Of a DNA stretch of 64,000 nt, positions 11,801 to 23,139 are shown in pieces. The stretch's first letter is position 1. Every line of letters starts with the position of its first letter. Location of the stretch: assembly GCF_965638725.1 (NCBI RefSeq), contig NC_134975.1, forward strand, positions 186,001 to 250,000. The letters are read 5' to 3'. Origin of the DNA: Aptenodytes patagonicus. Taxonomy: Eukaryota; Chordata; Aves; Sphenisciformes; Spheniscidae. Made by a program: the position numbers and the translations under genes. Below the pieces are notes generated by a model. That model saw only the letters and a program-made list of their open reading frames with translations. It was not told where the DNA came from and ran no database searches.

Positions 11801-14800
11801 GCAGCGGGCCCTCACCCCCCCAAAACGGAGCAGCGGGCCCTCACCCCCCCAAAACGGAGCAGCGGGCCCCATCCCCTCCCCAAAATGGAGCAGCACCACC
11901 CTCCTCCTCAATACGGAGCAGCACCACTCTTCCTCCCCATAACAGAGTAGTGGCCCCTCTCCCCGCCCCCCGACATGGAGCAGCAGCCCCTTGCCCCCCC
12001 CCCCGAAACAGAGCAGCAGCACTCTCCTCCCCCCCCAAAACGGAGCACAGGCAACTCTCCTCCCCCAAAACAGAGCAGCAGCACTCTCCTCCCCCCCCGC
12101 CCCAAAACGGAGCAGCGGGCCCTCACCCCACCCAAAACGGAGCAGCGGGCCCTCCCCCCCCCCCAAAACGGAGCAGCACCACCCTCCTCCTCAATACGGA
12201 GCAGCACCACTCTTCCCCCCCAAAACGGAGCAGCACCACTCTTCCCCCCCAAAACGGAGCAGCGGGCCCTCACCCCCCCCAAAACGGAGCAGCGGGCCCT
12301 CACCCCCCCCAAAACGGAGCAGCGGGCCCTCACCCCCCCCAAAACGGAGCAGCGGGCCCTCACCCCCCCCAAAACGGAGCAGCGGGCCCTCACCCCCCCC
12401 AAAACGGAGCAGCGGGCCCTCACCCCCCCCAAAACGGAGCAGCGGGCCCTCACCCCACCCAAAACGGAGCAGCGGGCCCTCACCCCACCCAAAACGGAGC
12501 AGCGGGCCCTCACCCCACCCAAAACGGAGCAGCACCACCCTCCTCCTCAATACGGAGCAGCACCACTCTTCCTCCCCATAACAGAGTAGTGGCCCCTCTC
12601 CCCGCCCCCCGACATGGAGCAGCAGCCCCTTGCCCCCCCCCCCGAAACAGAGCAGCAGCACTCTCCTCCCCCCCCAAAACGGAGCACAGGCAACTCTCCT
12701 CCCCCAAAACAGAGCAGCAGCACTCTCCTCCCCCCCCCGCCCCAAAACGGAGCAGCGGGCCCTCACCCCACCCAAAACGGAGCAGCGGGCCCTCCCCCCC
12801 CCCCAAAACGGAGCAGCACCACCCTCCTCCTCAATACGGAGCAGCACCACTCTTCCCCCCCAAAACGGAGCAGCGGGCCCTCCCCCCACCCCAAAACGGA
12901 GCAGCACCACCCTCCTCCTCAATACGGAGCAGCACCACTCTTCCCCCCCAAAACGGAGCAGCGGGCCCTCACCCCCCCCAAAACGGAGCAGCGGGCCCTC
13001 ACCCCCCCCAAAACGGAGCAGCGGGCCCTCACCCCCCCCAAAACGGAGCAGCGGGCCCTCACCCCACCCAAAACGGAGCAGCGGGCCCTCACCCCACCCA
13101 AAACGGAGCAGCGGGCCCTCACCCCACCCAAAACGGAGCAGCACCACCCTCCTCCTCAATACGGAGCAGCACCACTCTTCCTCCCCATAACAGAGCAGCG
13201 GGCCCTCCCCCCCCCCCCCCAAAACGGAGCAGCGGGCCCCCCCCCCCCCCAAAACGGAGCAGCGGGCCCTCCCCCCCCCCAAAACGGAGCAGCGGGCCCT
13301 CCCCCCCCCCAAAACGGAGCAGCGGGCCCTCACCCCCCCCAAAACGGAGCAGCGGGCCCTCACCCCCCCCAAAACGGAGCAGCACCACTCCCCCCCCACC
13401 AAAATGGAGCAGCACCACTCTCCCCCCCCCAAAACAGAGCAGCAGCCCCTCACCCCCCCAAAACAGAGCAGCAGCCCCCATCCCCTCCCCAAAATGGAGC
13501 AGCACCACCCTCCTCCTCAATACGGAGCAGCACCACTCTTCCCCCCATAACAGAGTAGTGGCCCCTCTCCCCGCCCCCCGACATGGAGCAGCAGCCCCTT
13601 GCCCCCCCCCCCCGAAACGGAGCAGTGGGCCCGCCCCCCCCCCCAAAAACGGAGCAGCAGGCCCTCACCCCCCCAAAATGGAGCAGCAGGCCCTCACCCC
13701 CCCCAAAACGGAGCAGCGGGCCCTCACCCCCCCCAAAACGGAGCAGCGGGCCCTCACCCCCCCCAAAACGGAGCAGCGGGCCCTCACCCCCCCCAAAACG
13801 GAGCAGCGGGCCCTCCCCACCCCCCCAAAACGGAGCAGCGGGCCCTCCCCACCCCCCCCCAAAACGGAGCAGCGGGCCCTCACCCCCCCCCCCAAAACGG
13901 AGCAGCACCACCCTCCTCCTCAATACGGAGCAGCACCACTCTTCCCCCCCATAACAGAGTAGTGGCCCCTCTCCCCGCCCCCCGACATGGAGCAGCAGCC
14001 CCTTGCCCCCCCCCGAAACGGAGCAGCGGGCCCGCCCCCCCCCCCAAAACGGAGCAGCGGGCCCTCACCCCCCCCAAAACGGAGCAGCGGGCCCTCACCC
14101 CCCCCAAAACGGAGCAGCGGGCCCTCACCCCCCCCAAAACGGAGCAGCGGGCCCTCACCCCCCCCAAAACGGAGCAGCACCACCCTCCTCCTCAATACGG
14201 AGCAGCACCACTCTTCCCCCCCAAAACGGAGCAGCGGGTCCTCACCCCCCCAGAAACAGAGCAGCGGGCCCTCACCCACCCCAAAACAGAGCAGCGGGCC
14301 CTCACCCACCCCCCAAAACAGAGCAGCACCACCCTCCTCCTCAATACGGAGCAGCACCACTCTTCCCCCCCCAAAACGGAGCAGCGGGCCCTCCCCCCCC
14401 CCCAAAACGGAGCAGCAGCAGCTTGTCGGCCCAAAATGGAGCAGTGGTCCCTCACCCCCTGAAACGGAGCAGAGGGCCCTCTCCCCCCAAAACAGAGCAG
14501 TCACCCTTGTCCCCCCAGAAACGGAGCAGCAGCCCCGCGCCCCCCCCAAAACCAAGCTGTGGCAACTCTCTGCCCCAAAACAGAGCAGCACCACTCCACC
14601 CCCCCGAAACGGAGCAGCACCACCCTCCTCCTCAATACGGAGCATCACCATTTATCCTCTCATAACAGAGCAGCACCACTCTTCCCCTCCAAAACGGAGC
14701 AGCGGCCCTCCCCCCCCAGAAACAGAGCAGCAGCCCCTCTCCCCCCCCCCCCCGAAATGGAGCAGCGGCCCCTTCCCCCCCCCCCAAAACAGAGCATCAC

Positions 14801-15540
14801 CACTCAACCACCCCAAAACAGAGCAGCGGCCCCTCTCTTCCCCTAAAGGGAGCAGCACCAACTCTCCCCCCCAAAAAAGGAGCAGCACCAACTCTCCCCC
14901 CCAAAAAAGGAGCAGCACCAACTCTCCCCCCTGGAACAGAGCTGTACCACTCTCCTCCCCAAAAACAGAGCTGCAGCCCCTCACCTCCCCAAAACGGAGC
15001 TGCAGCCCCTCTCCCCTCCCCAAAATGGAGCAGCACCAACTCTCCCCCCTAAAATGGAGCAGCACCAACCCTCCCCCCCAAAACAGAGCAGCAGCCCCCC
15101 TCCCCTCCCCAAAATGGAGCAGCACCAACTCTCCCCCTTAAATGGAGCAGCACCAACTCTCCCCCCCAAAACGGAGCTGCGGCCCCTCTCCCCTCCCCAA
15201 AATGGAGCAGCACCAACTCTCCCCCCCTAAAATGGAGGGGCACCAACCCTCCCCCCCAGAACAGAGCAGCAAATTCTTCACCACAAAACCAGAGCGGCGG
15301 CCACCCCCACCTCCCCCCCCAAAACAGAGCAGCGGCAAGTCCACTCCCCAACATGGAGCAGCGGCAGTTCTCCCCCCCCCCCCCAAAAACAGCAGCACCA
15401 GCTCTCCCCCTGCCCCAAAAGGGAGCAGCGGCCCCTCTCCACCCCGAGAGGGAGCAGCACCACTTCTCCCCATAAAAGTGCAACAAATTCTTCACCCCAA
15501 AATGAAGCAGCAGCAACCCCCGCCTCCCCCCAAAATGGAG
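5803..15540. repeat. C-rich ~30-bp minisatellite with higher-order structure
   Basis: About 9.7 kb of tandem units with a core like AAAACGGAGCAGCGGGCCC followed by a tract of 6-12 C. The left end (5803-7000) and right end (14400-15540) are diverged and richer in CAGCAGCAACTCT-type units. The centre, roughly 8900-14300, is homogenised. A diagnostic variant reading ATAACAGAGTAGTGGCCCC followed by GACATGGAGCAGCAG recurs about ten times (near 9041, 9793, 10370, 10830, 11246, 11702, 11940, 12579, 13548 and 13952), showing higher-order blocks. The minus strand carries a G-run about every 30 bp and could form G-quadruplexes. Long open frames on both strands reflect a period near 10 codons, and I do not call a protein. 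Confidence 0.95.
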
Positions 15541-16330
15541 CAAAATCCTTACCCTGTGACACGCTCCGAGAGGGATTAGTGCAGCCACGGACCATGTACT
15601 TACACAAGGGACCCTCGTAGGGGACAGCCCCAGGGTCAGCCCTGCAGAGGTGAGGGGAGGCCTGATGCTGCCTCCCTGGGTGCCCCGGCGCAGCGCCCCG
15701 CTCCCCTCTCTGCTGCTCTCGTCGTGGGAAAACACCGGTGAAGATATCTAGCAAAAAGGAGAGGAGAGCGAGCTGCAGGGACCCGGAAGCCAAAAAGAAG
15801 ACCAGGCTCTACCTGCAGGAATAAACTAAGGAAACCCTGCCAAGACGACTTCTAACCAAAAACCAGAAAAATACGGAAAACCCAGAAAGCTCGGGAAGAC
15901 GGGACACGGTCCCGTGCAGCGACTGAGATGGCCCAATGAATGAAGCTGCGAGGACGAGAGGTCCCAACTCCCTTCACCAGCTCAAAGGCTGCAGTTGACT
16001 GGAGGAACAGCAGAGCCCTGACCCCAGAGAAGCCCGGGAGCAGAATGAGCCCCCCCAGCAGAGGCTGTGGCTCATATACCCCGGGACCCACCCACCACCC
16101 TTCCCTGGGAGAGGGGAGGGACGAACCACCCAAAGGCATAGAGGCGGCCGGAGGAGCGGCAGGGAGTTCTCTCATCTGCCTAGAGGAAGCCACCCTTACT
16201 GGAAAGGACAATACCTGCTCTCTTACTACAACGATGTCTATTGCGTCAGCACCGCGACCGGGTAGGGAATTAAAGTTAATTTTTCTGGGGCGTAGATAGA
16301 AAAAGGTAGATGTCATACTAAGCTATGTAG
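15541..16330 (-). other. Low-repeat segment; possible minus-strand promoter and exon
   Basis: This is the first stretch that is not obviously tandem. Read on the minus strand it has a TATA-like TATATGAG near 16072-16079 and an open frame starting at 15793 with a hydrophobic, signal-like N terminus (ASGSLQLALLSFLLDIFTG). A donor-like GTAAGT lies near 15600. I recognise no protein family. A 5' exon of an unknown minus-strand gene, or chance, are both possible. Confidence 0.2.
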
Positions 16331-16870
16331 GAAAGTAGCTCGTTAAATGCAATAACAATGCTATTACCAAAAGTTACATGCTTTAGTTTCCTATAAAAAG
16401 CCAAAATGCTATGGGGCTACACCTCATTTCTAGCAAGACCACACGTGCTACCTCACTTCTACCAGAACTACGTTCTGGATAGGACTGAATGACAAAGCAG
16501 AACCAGATCCCGTAAGAATCCCTTCTCAGAAACATCTCTGGTTGCAGAGTAGATTATTTACTGTAAGTGACCGACGATTCAGAGTCACCTCGACGGCCTC
16601 TCCGACTGACTCCCTTAACAGAACTAGCGGAGTCCCAAAGGACAGAAAACACAAAAACCCCATGGAAACACAAGAAATGTATCAGAAGCTGTATGAAGCA
16701 GCCTAATTAACACCTAAGGACCTAGAGCAAAACTGAATTGCAAAACGCAACAAAAAACACCCCGGGAGCTGCGTCAGCAAAAACAGATGAAGGCTGTCGC
16801 CTTCTCTGAAAAACTCGAGAGGATCTGGGCCGACGACAGACATCTTCGGGTACCAGATACCAAACAGAAA
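16331..16870. other. Intergenic, nothing recognised
   Basis: AT-richer than its surroundings. I see no open frame with family resemblance, no RNA gene and no clear repeat unit. Confidence 0.4.
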
Positions 16871-18490
16871 CATGCTATAAGACAGAAAACAGGCTGCTGT
16901 GGAGCACAAAGACGGCTTCGGCAAAGGTTCTGACAGAACAAGAGGCATCGTCACAGGGATTAGAGGGGTCCCGAAGGGGCCGGAGACACCAAAGGAGTCT
17001 CAGGGGTGCAGTGAGCTCAAAAGGGAATGGAACAAAGCACAGATGTCCTCAGGGGACCGAACAGAGGTGCAGCAAACGGGTGAGAGGACAGAAGGAGCGA
17101 CTGGGGTAACAGATGCCGACTCAGGAAGGGGTCTGAGGGGAAAAGAGGGGTGCAAAGTGCCCCCCTGAGCTAGAACGGGGCTCTGGGGCATAGGGGATGT
17201 CTCACGAGAGCTCAGCAACGGGAGCGGAGGAGTCCTGAGGGGGCCTGAGAGACCAAGGAAGCCTCACAGGTAACAATGAGGAATTGTGCAGGGATTTCAG
17301 CAAACTACAGACGTCGTCAGGGGGTGAACGAAGGCACCTAAACGGCAAAGAGTAAGGTAAGAGCCCTCTGAAGGGCACATAAAAAAAATTCTAAAGGGAG
17401 CTACAAGAGTGCTGTGGGGTACCAGAAAGGACTCAGATGACATCATTATAGACAGCAGAGGAATTAGGAGGGGGCAGGGCAAGAAAAGAAGGCTTGGGGA
17501 CACAGCGAGGGCCTTGGACTCTCAGGAGGGCATCTAGGCAAACTACAGACGACCGAGTGAGAGAGGAACCGAACAGAGACACCCTCCACGGCAGAGAAAA
17601 ATGAAGGAGCGCTGCATAGCAAAGACAGACGGCAGGCTCTGATGGAACAAGAGAGATGGAAAGAGAGATAAAGTGCTACGAGGTGCTGTGGAGAACGAGG
17701 AGGGTCTCAGGAGGCATCGTGACTGTGAGGAGAGGGGGGTTGAGGGGGGCTGACAGAGAAAAGAAAGCTTGGGGACAACACGGAGGAACTCGGGTGGTCA
17801 CCTGAGCAGAGTACAGATGGTCTCGGGTGGCCGGGGACTGAAGGCAGGAATCCTAGATAGCATAGAGGAACAAATGAGTGCTCTACGGCTCAAAGTGCTA
17901 CAGGATGGATGTGGAGCACGAGGAAGGTCTCGGCAGGCATCGTGACTGGGAGAAAAAACTCTCCTGGGGGAGCCAGAGAGACCTAAAAAGGACTGGGGAC
18001 ACGACGATGAAATCCAGAGGGGATATAAACCAAGTAAACATGTCATCAGAGGGCCAGGGAATGAACAGAGGCACGGCTAGAGGGAAGAGAGGACCGAGTA
18101 ACTGGGCTGGCTCACGGATACGGACTCAAGAAGTCTTCTGAGGGAATGAGAGGGGTGCAAGGTCTGCTACAAAGCTAAAAGCGTGCTAGGGGCAACCTCG
18201 AAGGCATCAATAGGCATCGTGACACTGTTAGAGGGGTCCTGAATGGGCCAGAGAGACCAGAGGAGGCTCAGGGACACGAGGAGGAATTCTGGAGGGGATC
18301 TGAACAGAGTACAGATGTCCTCGGGAGGCCGGGGACCAAACGGAGGCATCCGACATGGTGGAGAGAAGGCAAGAAGGTTCTGGGGCAAAATGGAAGCCTG
18401 AGGAAGAGTTGTCTCTGAATAAGGAAGATACAAATGCTGCTGCATGGATAGGCGTGACCTGAGGAGGTGTTCTGGCAAACCGAGAGGGGT
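16870..18490. repeat. Diverged ~250-bp tandem repeat
   Basis: A shared segment of the type cAGATGTCcTCgGGgGgcCGGGGacc...ACaGAGGCA recurs near 17040, 17310, 17545, 17815, 18040 and 18312. Spacings alternate about 270/230 bp, which suggests either a 250-bp unit or a ~500-bp dimer. A companion segment (GGCATCGTGAC...GAGGGGTCC...GAGAGACC) precedes each. Copies are only moderately similar, so this is an old array with no coding signal I trust. Confidence 0.6.
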
Positions 18491-18999
18491 ACAAATTACA
18501 CTCCAGAGATAAAAGTGTGCCGAGAAGACCCTCTAAAGCCTCGGGATAAACCGAGAGAAGAGGAAAAAAATAAAAGACACAAAGAAAACTTAAAAAGTGG
18601 AACTGGATAAAGGGAGATGTAGGGAGAAAATTGAGAAAGCAACGGGGTACTGGCCATAGGGGTAAGAAGTGAAATTTCATGAGAGGGAGCTGGACAGACA
18701 GCCACAGGGAAAGGACATGGGAAGAGTGGCAACAGGGAGTCACGGAGAGCACAGGGAGCCGGCCGGGTAGAGGGAGACCTGGAAATGCAATTTTCACAAG
18801 CAACGGGGAAGAAGGCAGCGTGGGAAGAATGAAATGATAGCGGGTGGGGAGCCGGACAGGGAGAGGCATAGAAAGGAAACATAAGGCAGCGGTGTACAGG
18901 GCAGCGCTAGCAGAAGAGCAAAAAGCTTTGGGGAGCCGGACAGCCCAAAAGGGAGACGGAGGCAGGGACAGGCAAGGAGGCAGGCAGAGACCTGGAGAA

Positions 19000-19735
19000 G
19001 CATGGCAGGGATGGGCCACACACGAGGGGACGCACAACTCACCACAGCTCCTGGTGCTGGCAGGAGACCTACATGGCCCCGAGGCTTCTCTCTCTGCCTC
19101 TGCCCCTTCCTCCTCCGCAGCGCCGGCTGCCCGACCCTCGCCCACCCAGGAGGAGGTGGGGGTGCCTCGATGTTCCTCTCCCACGAGGCTTCCCGGATGC
19201 ACGGCAGCTCACATGTGCGGCCAAGGGAGGCACCGAGCTCCCGGCTCCATGTGCTGGAGGTGTGCTCGGTCAGGGACGGCTGGGAGGGATCCTTCCTCGC
19301 TGCGGGGACCAGCCGTTCCTCGCTGGAGGCAGCTGCCTCTGGAAGCCCCTTGCTTTCACTCCTCAGCCAGCTCCTGCAGGCAGGCCTGCCCAGGCAGCCC
19401 CCTCCCCAGCTAGAGCCCCTGGGCACAGCAGGGCCAGCTCCACCCTCAGCCTCTGGAGCTGCCCTGGCCCATCCCCACCTGCAGCCTTTTTAAACCCTGG
19501 GCCCAGCCCCACCCTCACCTCACGGGTCCCACCTGGGCTGCCCCAGCCCACAGCTGGAGCCCATTGGGAACAGGGGGCCATCACCCCAGCCCCACAGCAC
19601 ATCACCCCTTCCCCTGCACCCGTCCACAGGCACGAGCTCTGCACCCAGGAGTTGCAAACACATCCAGGGGCACAGGAGAGGCAGGAAAAGTTGATTCATT
19701 AATGCGCATAAGAAATCCTGGCAGTGAGTTGGCTA
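19000..19735. repeat. Dispersed module, copy 1 (most diverged)
   Basis: It resembles the blocks at 23140-23950 and 25320-26070. Shared landmarks in the same order are a CACAGCTC element, the TTCCTCCTCCGCAGC tract, the GGGATCCTTCCTCrC segment followed by GGAGGCAGCTGCC, and a trailing TTCATTaaTGcG segment before purine-rich repeats. On the minus strand a GTGAGT donor-like site survives (plus 19037-19042), but the in-frame start seen in copy 3 is replaced by ATG-TAG. This copy is probably non-functional. Confidence 0.45.
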
Positions 19736-20604
19736 CGAGGCTCAGTGCCCGAAGGCAGCAGGACAGAGGGAAAAGAGGGAAGAGAAAAGCAGGAGGAAGG
19801 ACAGAAGGACAGAGGGACATGGAGAAGAGGTGTGGGACAGGGAGCCACGAAACGGGACGCTGTGGACAAGAGAGGGACGGGGAGCAGGACAACGGTGTGG
19901 AGAGGAGAGCAGAGAGATTGCGGGGAAAACACAGGGAGGGGGAGAGGGAGGAATAAATGAGAGAGACAGGGAGCAGGAGGGAGAGGCAGAAGGGACCAGC
20001 AGGACAACAAGATAGAGACAAGACAAGGGACGGGGGAAAATTCTAGTGATAAGGGGAAAAGAAACGTAGGCAAGAAACAAAAAATAGAAACAGAGAGCCA
20101 GATAGAGGTAGACGTAGACGGAAAATTTCAAAAAGCGGCAGGGTACAAGAAACATAGGCAAGAACTAACAAATAGGGACAGGGAGATAGAAAGTGGGAGA
20201 TATAGAAAGAAAGTCTAAAAAGTGACGGGGTACAGGACAGAGAGGGAAGAATTAACAACCAGGGACAGGGAGAGGGATAGAGGGAGACGTAGAAAGAAAA
20301 CTTTGAAAGCGACAGGATACAAGAATTAAAAGATAGGTACACGGAGCTGCATAGAGGGAGACGTAAGAAGAAAATTAGACAAGCGACGGGGTACAAGAAA
20401 CACCAGCAAGAAATTAAAATTAGGTCAGGGAGACAGAGAGAGGGAAAGGTAGCAAGAAAATTTAAAAAGTGACTGGGTTCAAGAAACTTATGCAAGAATT
20501 TAAAAAATAGGGATGGAGAGGTAGAAAGCAAGCTTCGAAAGCGATGGGGTACAAGAAACACAGGCAAGAATAAAAAAAAATAGGGACAGGGAGCCTGCTG
20601 GAAG
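19736..20604. repeat. Purine-rich degenerate tandem repeat (~75-80 bp unit)
   Basis: Loosely repeated units read approximately GGGACAGGGAG..AGAGGGAGA..TAGAAAGAAAATTT..AAAGYGAYGGGGTACAAGAA. The same purine-rich family reappears at 21916-22198, 22742-23130, 24050-25310 and 29480-30735. Stops are frequent and there is no gene signal. The two LTRs that follow appear to have inserted into this array. Confidence 0.65.
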
Positions 20605-20609
20605 GGAAC

Positions 20610-21915
20610 TGTGGTGGGTTGACCTTGGCTGGCTGCCGGGTACCCACCAAGCCGCTCTGTCACTCCCCCTCCTCAACATGACAGGGGGAGAAAATACAAC
20701 AAAAAAGCTTGTGGGTCGAGATAAGGAGAAAGAGATCACTCGCCAATTCCTGTCACAGGCAAAACAGACTCGACTTGGGGAAATTAATTTAATTTATTGT
20801 CAGTCAAAATCAGAGTAGGATAATGAGAATTAAGAACAAATCTAAAAGACACCTTCCCCCGCCCCTCTCTTTTTTCCTGGGCTCATCTTCACTCCTGACT
20901 TCTCCACCTCCTCCTCCCGAGCAGCGCAGGGGGACAGGGAGCAGGGGTTGCGGTCAGTTCATCACGTGTTGTCTCTGCCGGTCCTTCCTCCTCACCCTCT
21001 TCTTCTGCTCCAGTCTGGGGTCCCTCCCACGGGGCCACAGGTCCTGCCAGAAAACCTGCTCCAGCACGGGCTCCTCTCCACGGGGCCACAGCTGCTGACA
21101 GGAGCCTGCTCCAGTGCAGGCTCTCCACGGGGTCACGGCTTCCTTCAGGCACATCCACCTGCTCCGGCGTGGGGTCCTCCACGGGCTGCAGGTGGATCTC
21201 TGCTCCACCATGGACCTCCGTGGGCTGCAGGGGGACAGCCTGCCTCACCGTGGTCTTCACCACGGGCTGCAGGTGCATGTCTGCTCCACCGTGGACCTCC
21301 ATGGGCTGCAGGGGGACAGCCTGCCTCACCGTGGTCTTCACCACGGGCTGCAGGTGCATGTCTGCTCCACCGTGGACCTCCGTGGGCTGCAGGGGGACAG
21401 CCTGCCTCACCGTGGTCTTCACCACGGGCTGCAGGTGCATGTCTGCTCCACCGTGGACCTCCGTGGGCTGCAGGGGGACAGCCTGCCTCACCGTGGTCTT
21501 CACCACGGGCTGCAGGTGCATGTCTGCTCCACCGTGGACCTCCGTGGGCTGCAGGGGGACAGCCTGCCTCACCGTGGTCTTCACCACGGGCTGCAGGGGA
21601 ATCCCTGCACCGGTGCCCAGAGCACCTCCTCCCCCTTCACTGACCCGGTGTCTGCAGGGCTGTTTCACGCTCACATTTTCTCTGTCACAGCTTCTGCGCA
21701 GCATTTTTCAGCCCTTCTTAAATACGTCATCACAGAGGTGCTGCCAGCGTTGCCGATGGGCTCAGCTCTGACCAGCAGCAGATCCGTCTCGGAGCTGGAA
21801 CTGGCTGTGCCTGACATGGGGGTAACTCCTGGTGTCTTCTCACAGAACCCACCCCTGCAGCCCCTGCCCCCCCCCCCCAGCTAACAAAACCTTGCCACAT
21901 AAACCCAATACAACA
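20610..21915 (-). mobile_element. Endogenous-retrovirus-type LTR, minus orientation
   Basis: On the minus strand the element begins TGTTGTATTGGGTTT at 21915 and ends CCACCACA at 20610, giving the TG...CA termini typical of LTRs. A polyadenylation signal (AATAAA on the minus strand, within 20785-20800) lies toward its 3' part. The overall sequence matches a long LTR type I recognise from bird genomes. There are no gag, pol or env remnants, so this is a solo LTR or fragment. I could not find a matching target-site duplication. The open frames through it derive from the internal 81-bp repeat and are not genes. Confidence 0.75.
21175..21600. repeat. 81-bp tandem repeat inside the LTR
   Basis: A unit containing TGCCTCACCGTGGTCTTCAC and CACCGTGGACCTCCGTGGGC repeats at exactly 81 bp (for example 21241, 21322, 21403), for about five copies. 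Because 81 is a multiple of 3, frames stay open on both strands. In a minus-orientation LTR this falls in the U3/regulatory half, where direct repeats commonly act as enhancer modules. Confidence 0.85.
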
Positions 21916-22198
21916 GCGACCGGCTGCAGGGCAGAGTCGGGGGGGGGCTGAAAAATAGGGAAAGGGAGAGGCAGAGGGGGAAAAATAGCAATGGGCGACA
22001 GGCCAGAGAGGTGGAAGAGACCGGGAGCCAGACTGAGAGAGATGGAGAAAACCAAAGCATAGGGATGGGCCACAGGGCAGAGAGGGAGGAATTAAAACAG
22101 GGGACAGAGAGAGACTGAGAAATCCCAAAAAACCTCGATGAGCTGAAGGGGAGAGACAGAGGAATTAAATAGCGACAGGAGAGAACGATAAAGACAAA
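21916..22198. repeat. Purine-rich degenerate tandem repeat
   Basis: Continuation of the purine-rich family between the two LTRs (AGGGACAGGGAGAGA..GAAAAATAGCAATGGGC and similar). No gene seen. Confidence 0.6.
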
Positions 22199-22203
22199 AA
22201 TGG

Positions 22204-22741
22204 TGTCGTGGTCTAACCTCAGTTGGCAACTGAGCACCACGCAGCCGCTCGCTCACTCCCCCCCGCCCGGTGGGATGGGGGAGAGAATTGGAAGAGCACA
22301 AGTGAGAAAAAACTCGTGGGTTGAGATAAAAACAGTTTAATAATGGAAATAAAATGATAATAATATGATAATAATAATAATAATACACAAAGCAAGTGAT
22401 GCACAGTACAATTGCTCACCACCCGCCGACCGATGCCCAGCCAGTCCCCGAGCAGCGGCCCCCCCAGCCAGCTTTCCCCAGTTTATGTACTGAGCATGAC
22501 GTCCCATGGTATGGAATGTCCCTTTGGCCAGTTTGGCTGTGCCCCCTCCCAGCTTCTTGTGCCCCTCCAGCCTTCTCAGTCGGTAGAGCATGGGAAGCTG
22601 AAAAGTCCTTGGCTAGTGTAGGCATTACCTAGCAACAACTAAAACATCGGTGCGTTATCAGCTTTGTTCTCATCCTAAATCCAAAACACTGTACCAGCTA
22701 CTAGGAAGGAAATTAACTCTATCCCTGCCGAAACCAGGACA
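22204..22741 (+). mobile_element. Solo LTR (avian ERV type) with 5-bp target-site duplication
   Basis: A 538-bp element starts TGTCGTGGT and ends CCAGGACA. It is flanked on both sides by AATGG (22199-22203 and 22742-22746), a perfect 5-bp target-site duplication. The interior has the ACCACGCAGCCGCTCGCTCA, AAACTCGTGGGTTGAGATAA and TGCTCACCACCCGCCGACCG segments that I recognise from bird ERV LTRs, plus an AAT/TAA microsatellite near 22353-22385. There is no internal retroviral coding sequence, so it is most likely a solo LTR formed by recombination. Confidence 0.88.
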
Positions 22742-23130
22742 AATGGGCTATGGGACAGAGAGGGAAGAGATTAAAACATAGGGAGAGGGACCTGGAACGA
22801 GAGAATCTAAGAAAGAAGACACATATCGAGAATACAGGGCAGAGAGAGAGGGTTTTAAAAATAGGGACGTGGAGCCAGATGGAGGGGCGGGGGGGACTGT
22901 GAAGGGCTAAAGGGCAGACGGGGAGGAATTAGGAAAAATTGGGATAGGAAGACAGACAGATAGATGGAGAAAGACAAAAATAGCGATGGGCTGCAGGACA
23001 GAGACCGAGGATGAAAAAAAGGGACAGGACAGGACAGAAGCGCAGAAAGAAAAAGGAAACGGAGAGGTAGAACGACAGAGAAAGAGGGGGACTTGGAGAA
23101 GGAGAGAGGGAGAGGTGCAGGGAAACTAAA
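22742..23130. repeat. Purine-rich degenerate tandem repeat
   Basis: Right-hand remainder of the array into which the solo LTR inserted: GGGACAGAGAGGGAAGAGATTAAAA-type units. No gene seen. Confidence 0.6.
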
Positions 23131-23139
23131 AATTGACAA

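Noticed and set aside
11737-13962. 741-codon open frame of KRSSGPSPP/NGAAGPHPP-type repeats, and the opposing 433-codon frame
   Set aside because: Both strands are open because the minisatellite unit is close to 30 bp. Length changes in C-runs shift the frames constantly, and no family match is visible.
1-15540. CRISPR-like array
   Set aside because: Units are contiguous tandem repeats with no unique spacers, in a vertebrate genome.
20889-21704. 271-codon minus-strand frame in the LTR
   Set aside because: Produced by the 81-bp tandem repeat in U3; not a retroviral protein.
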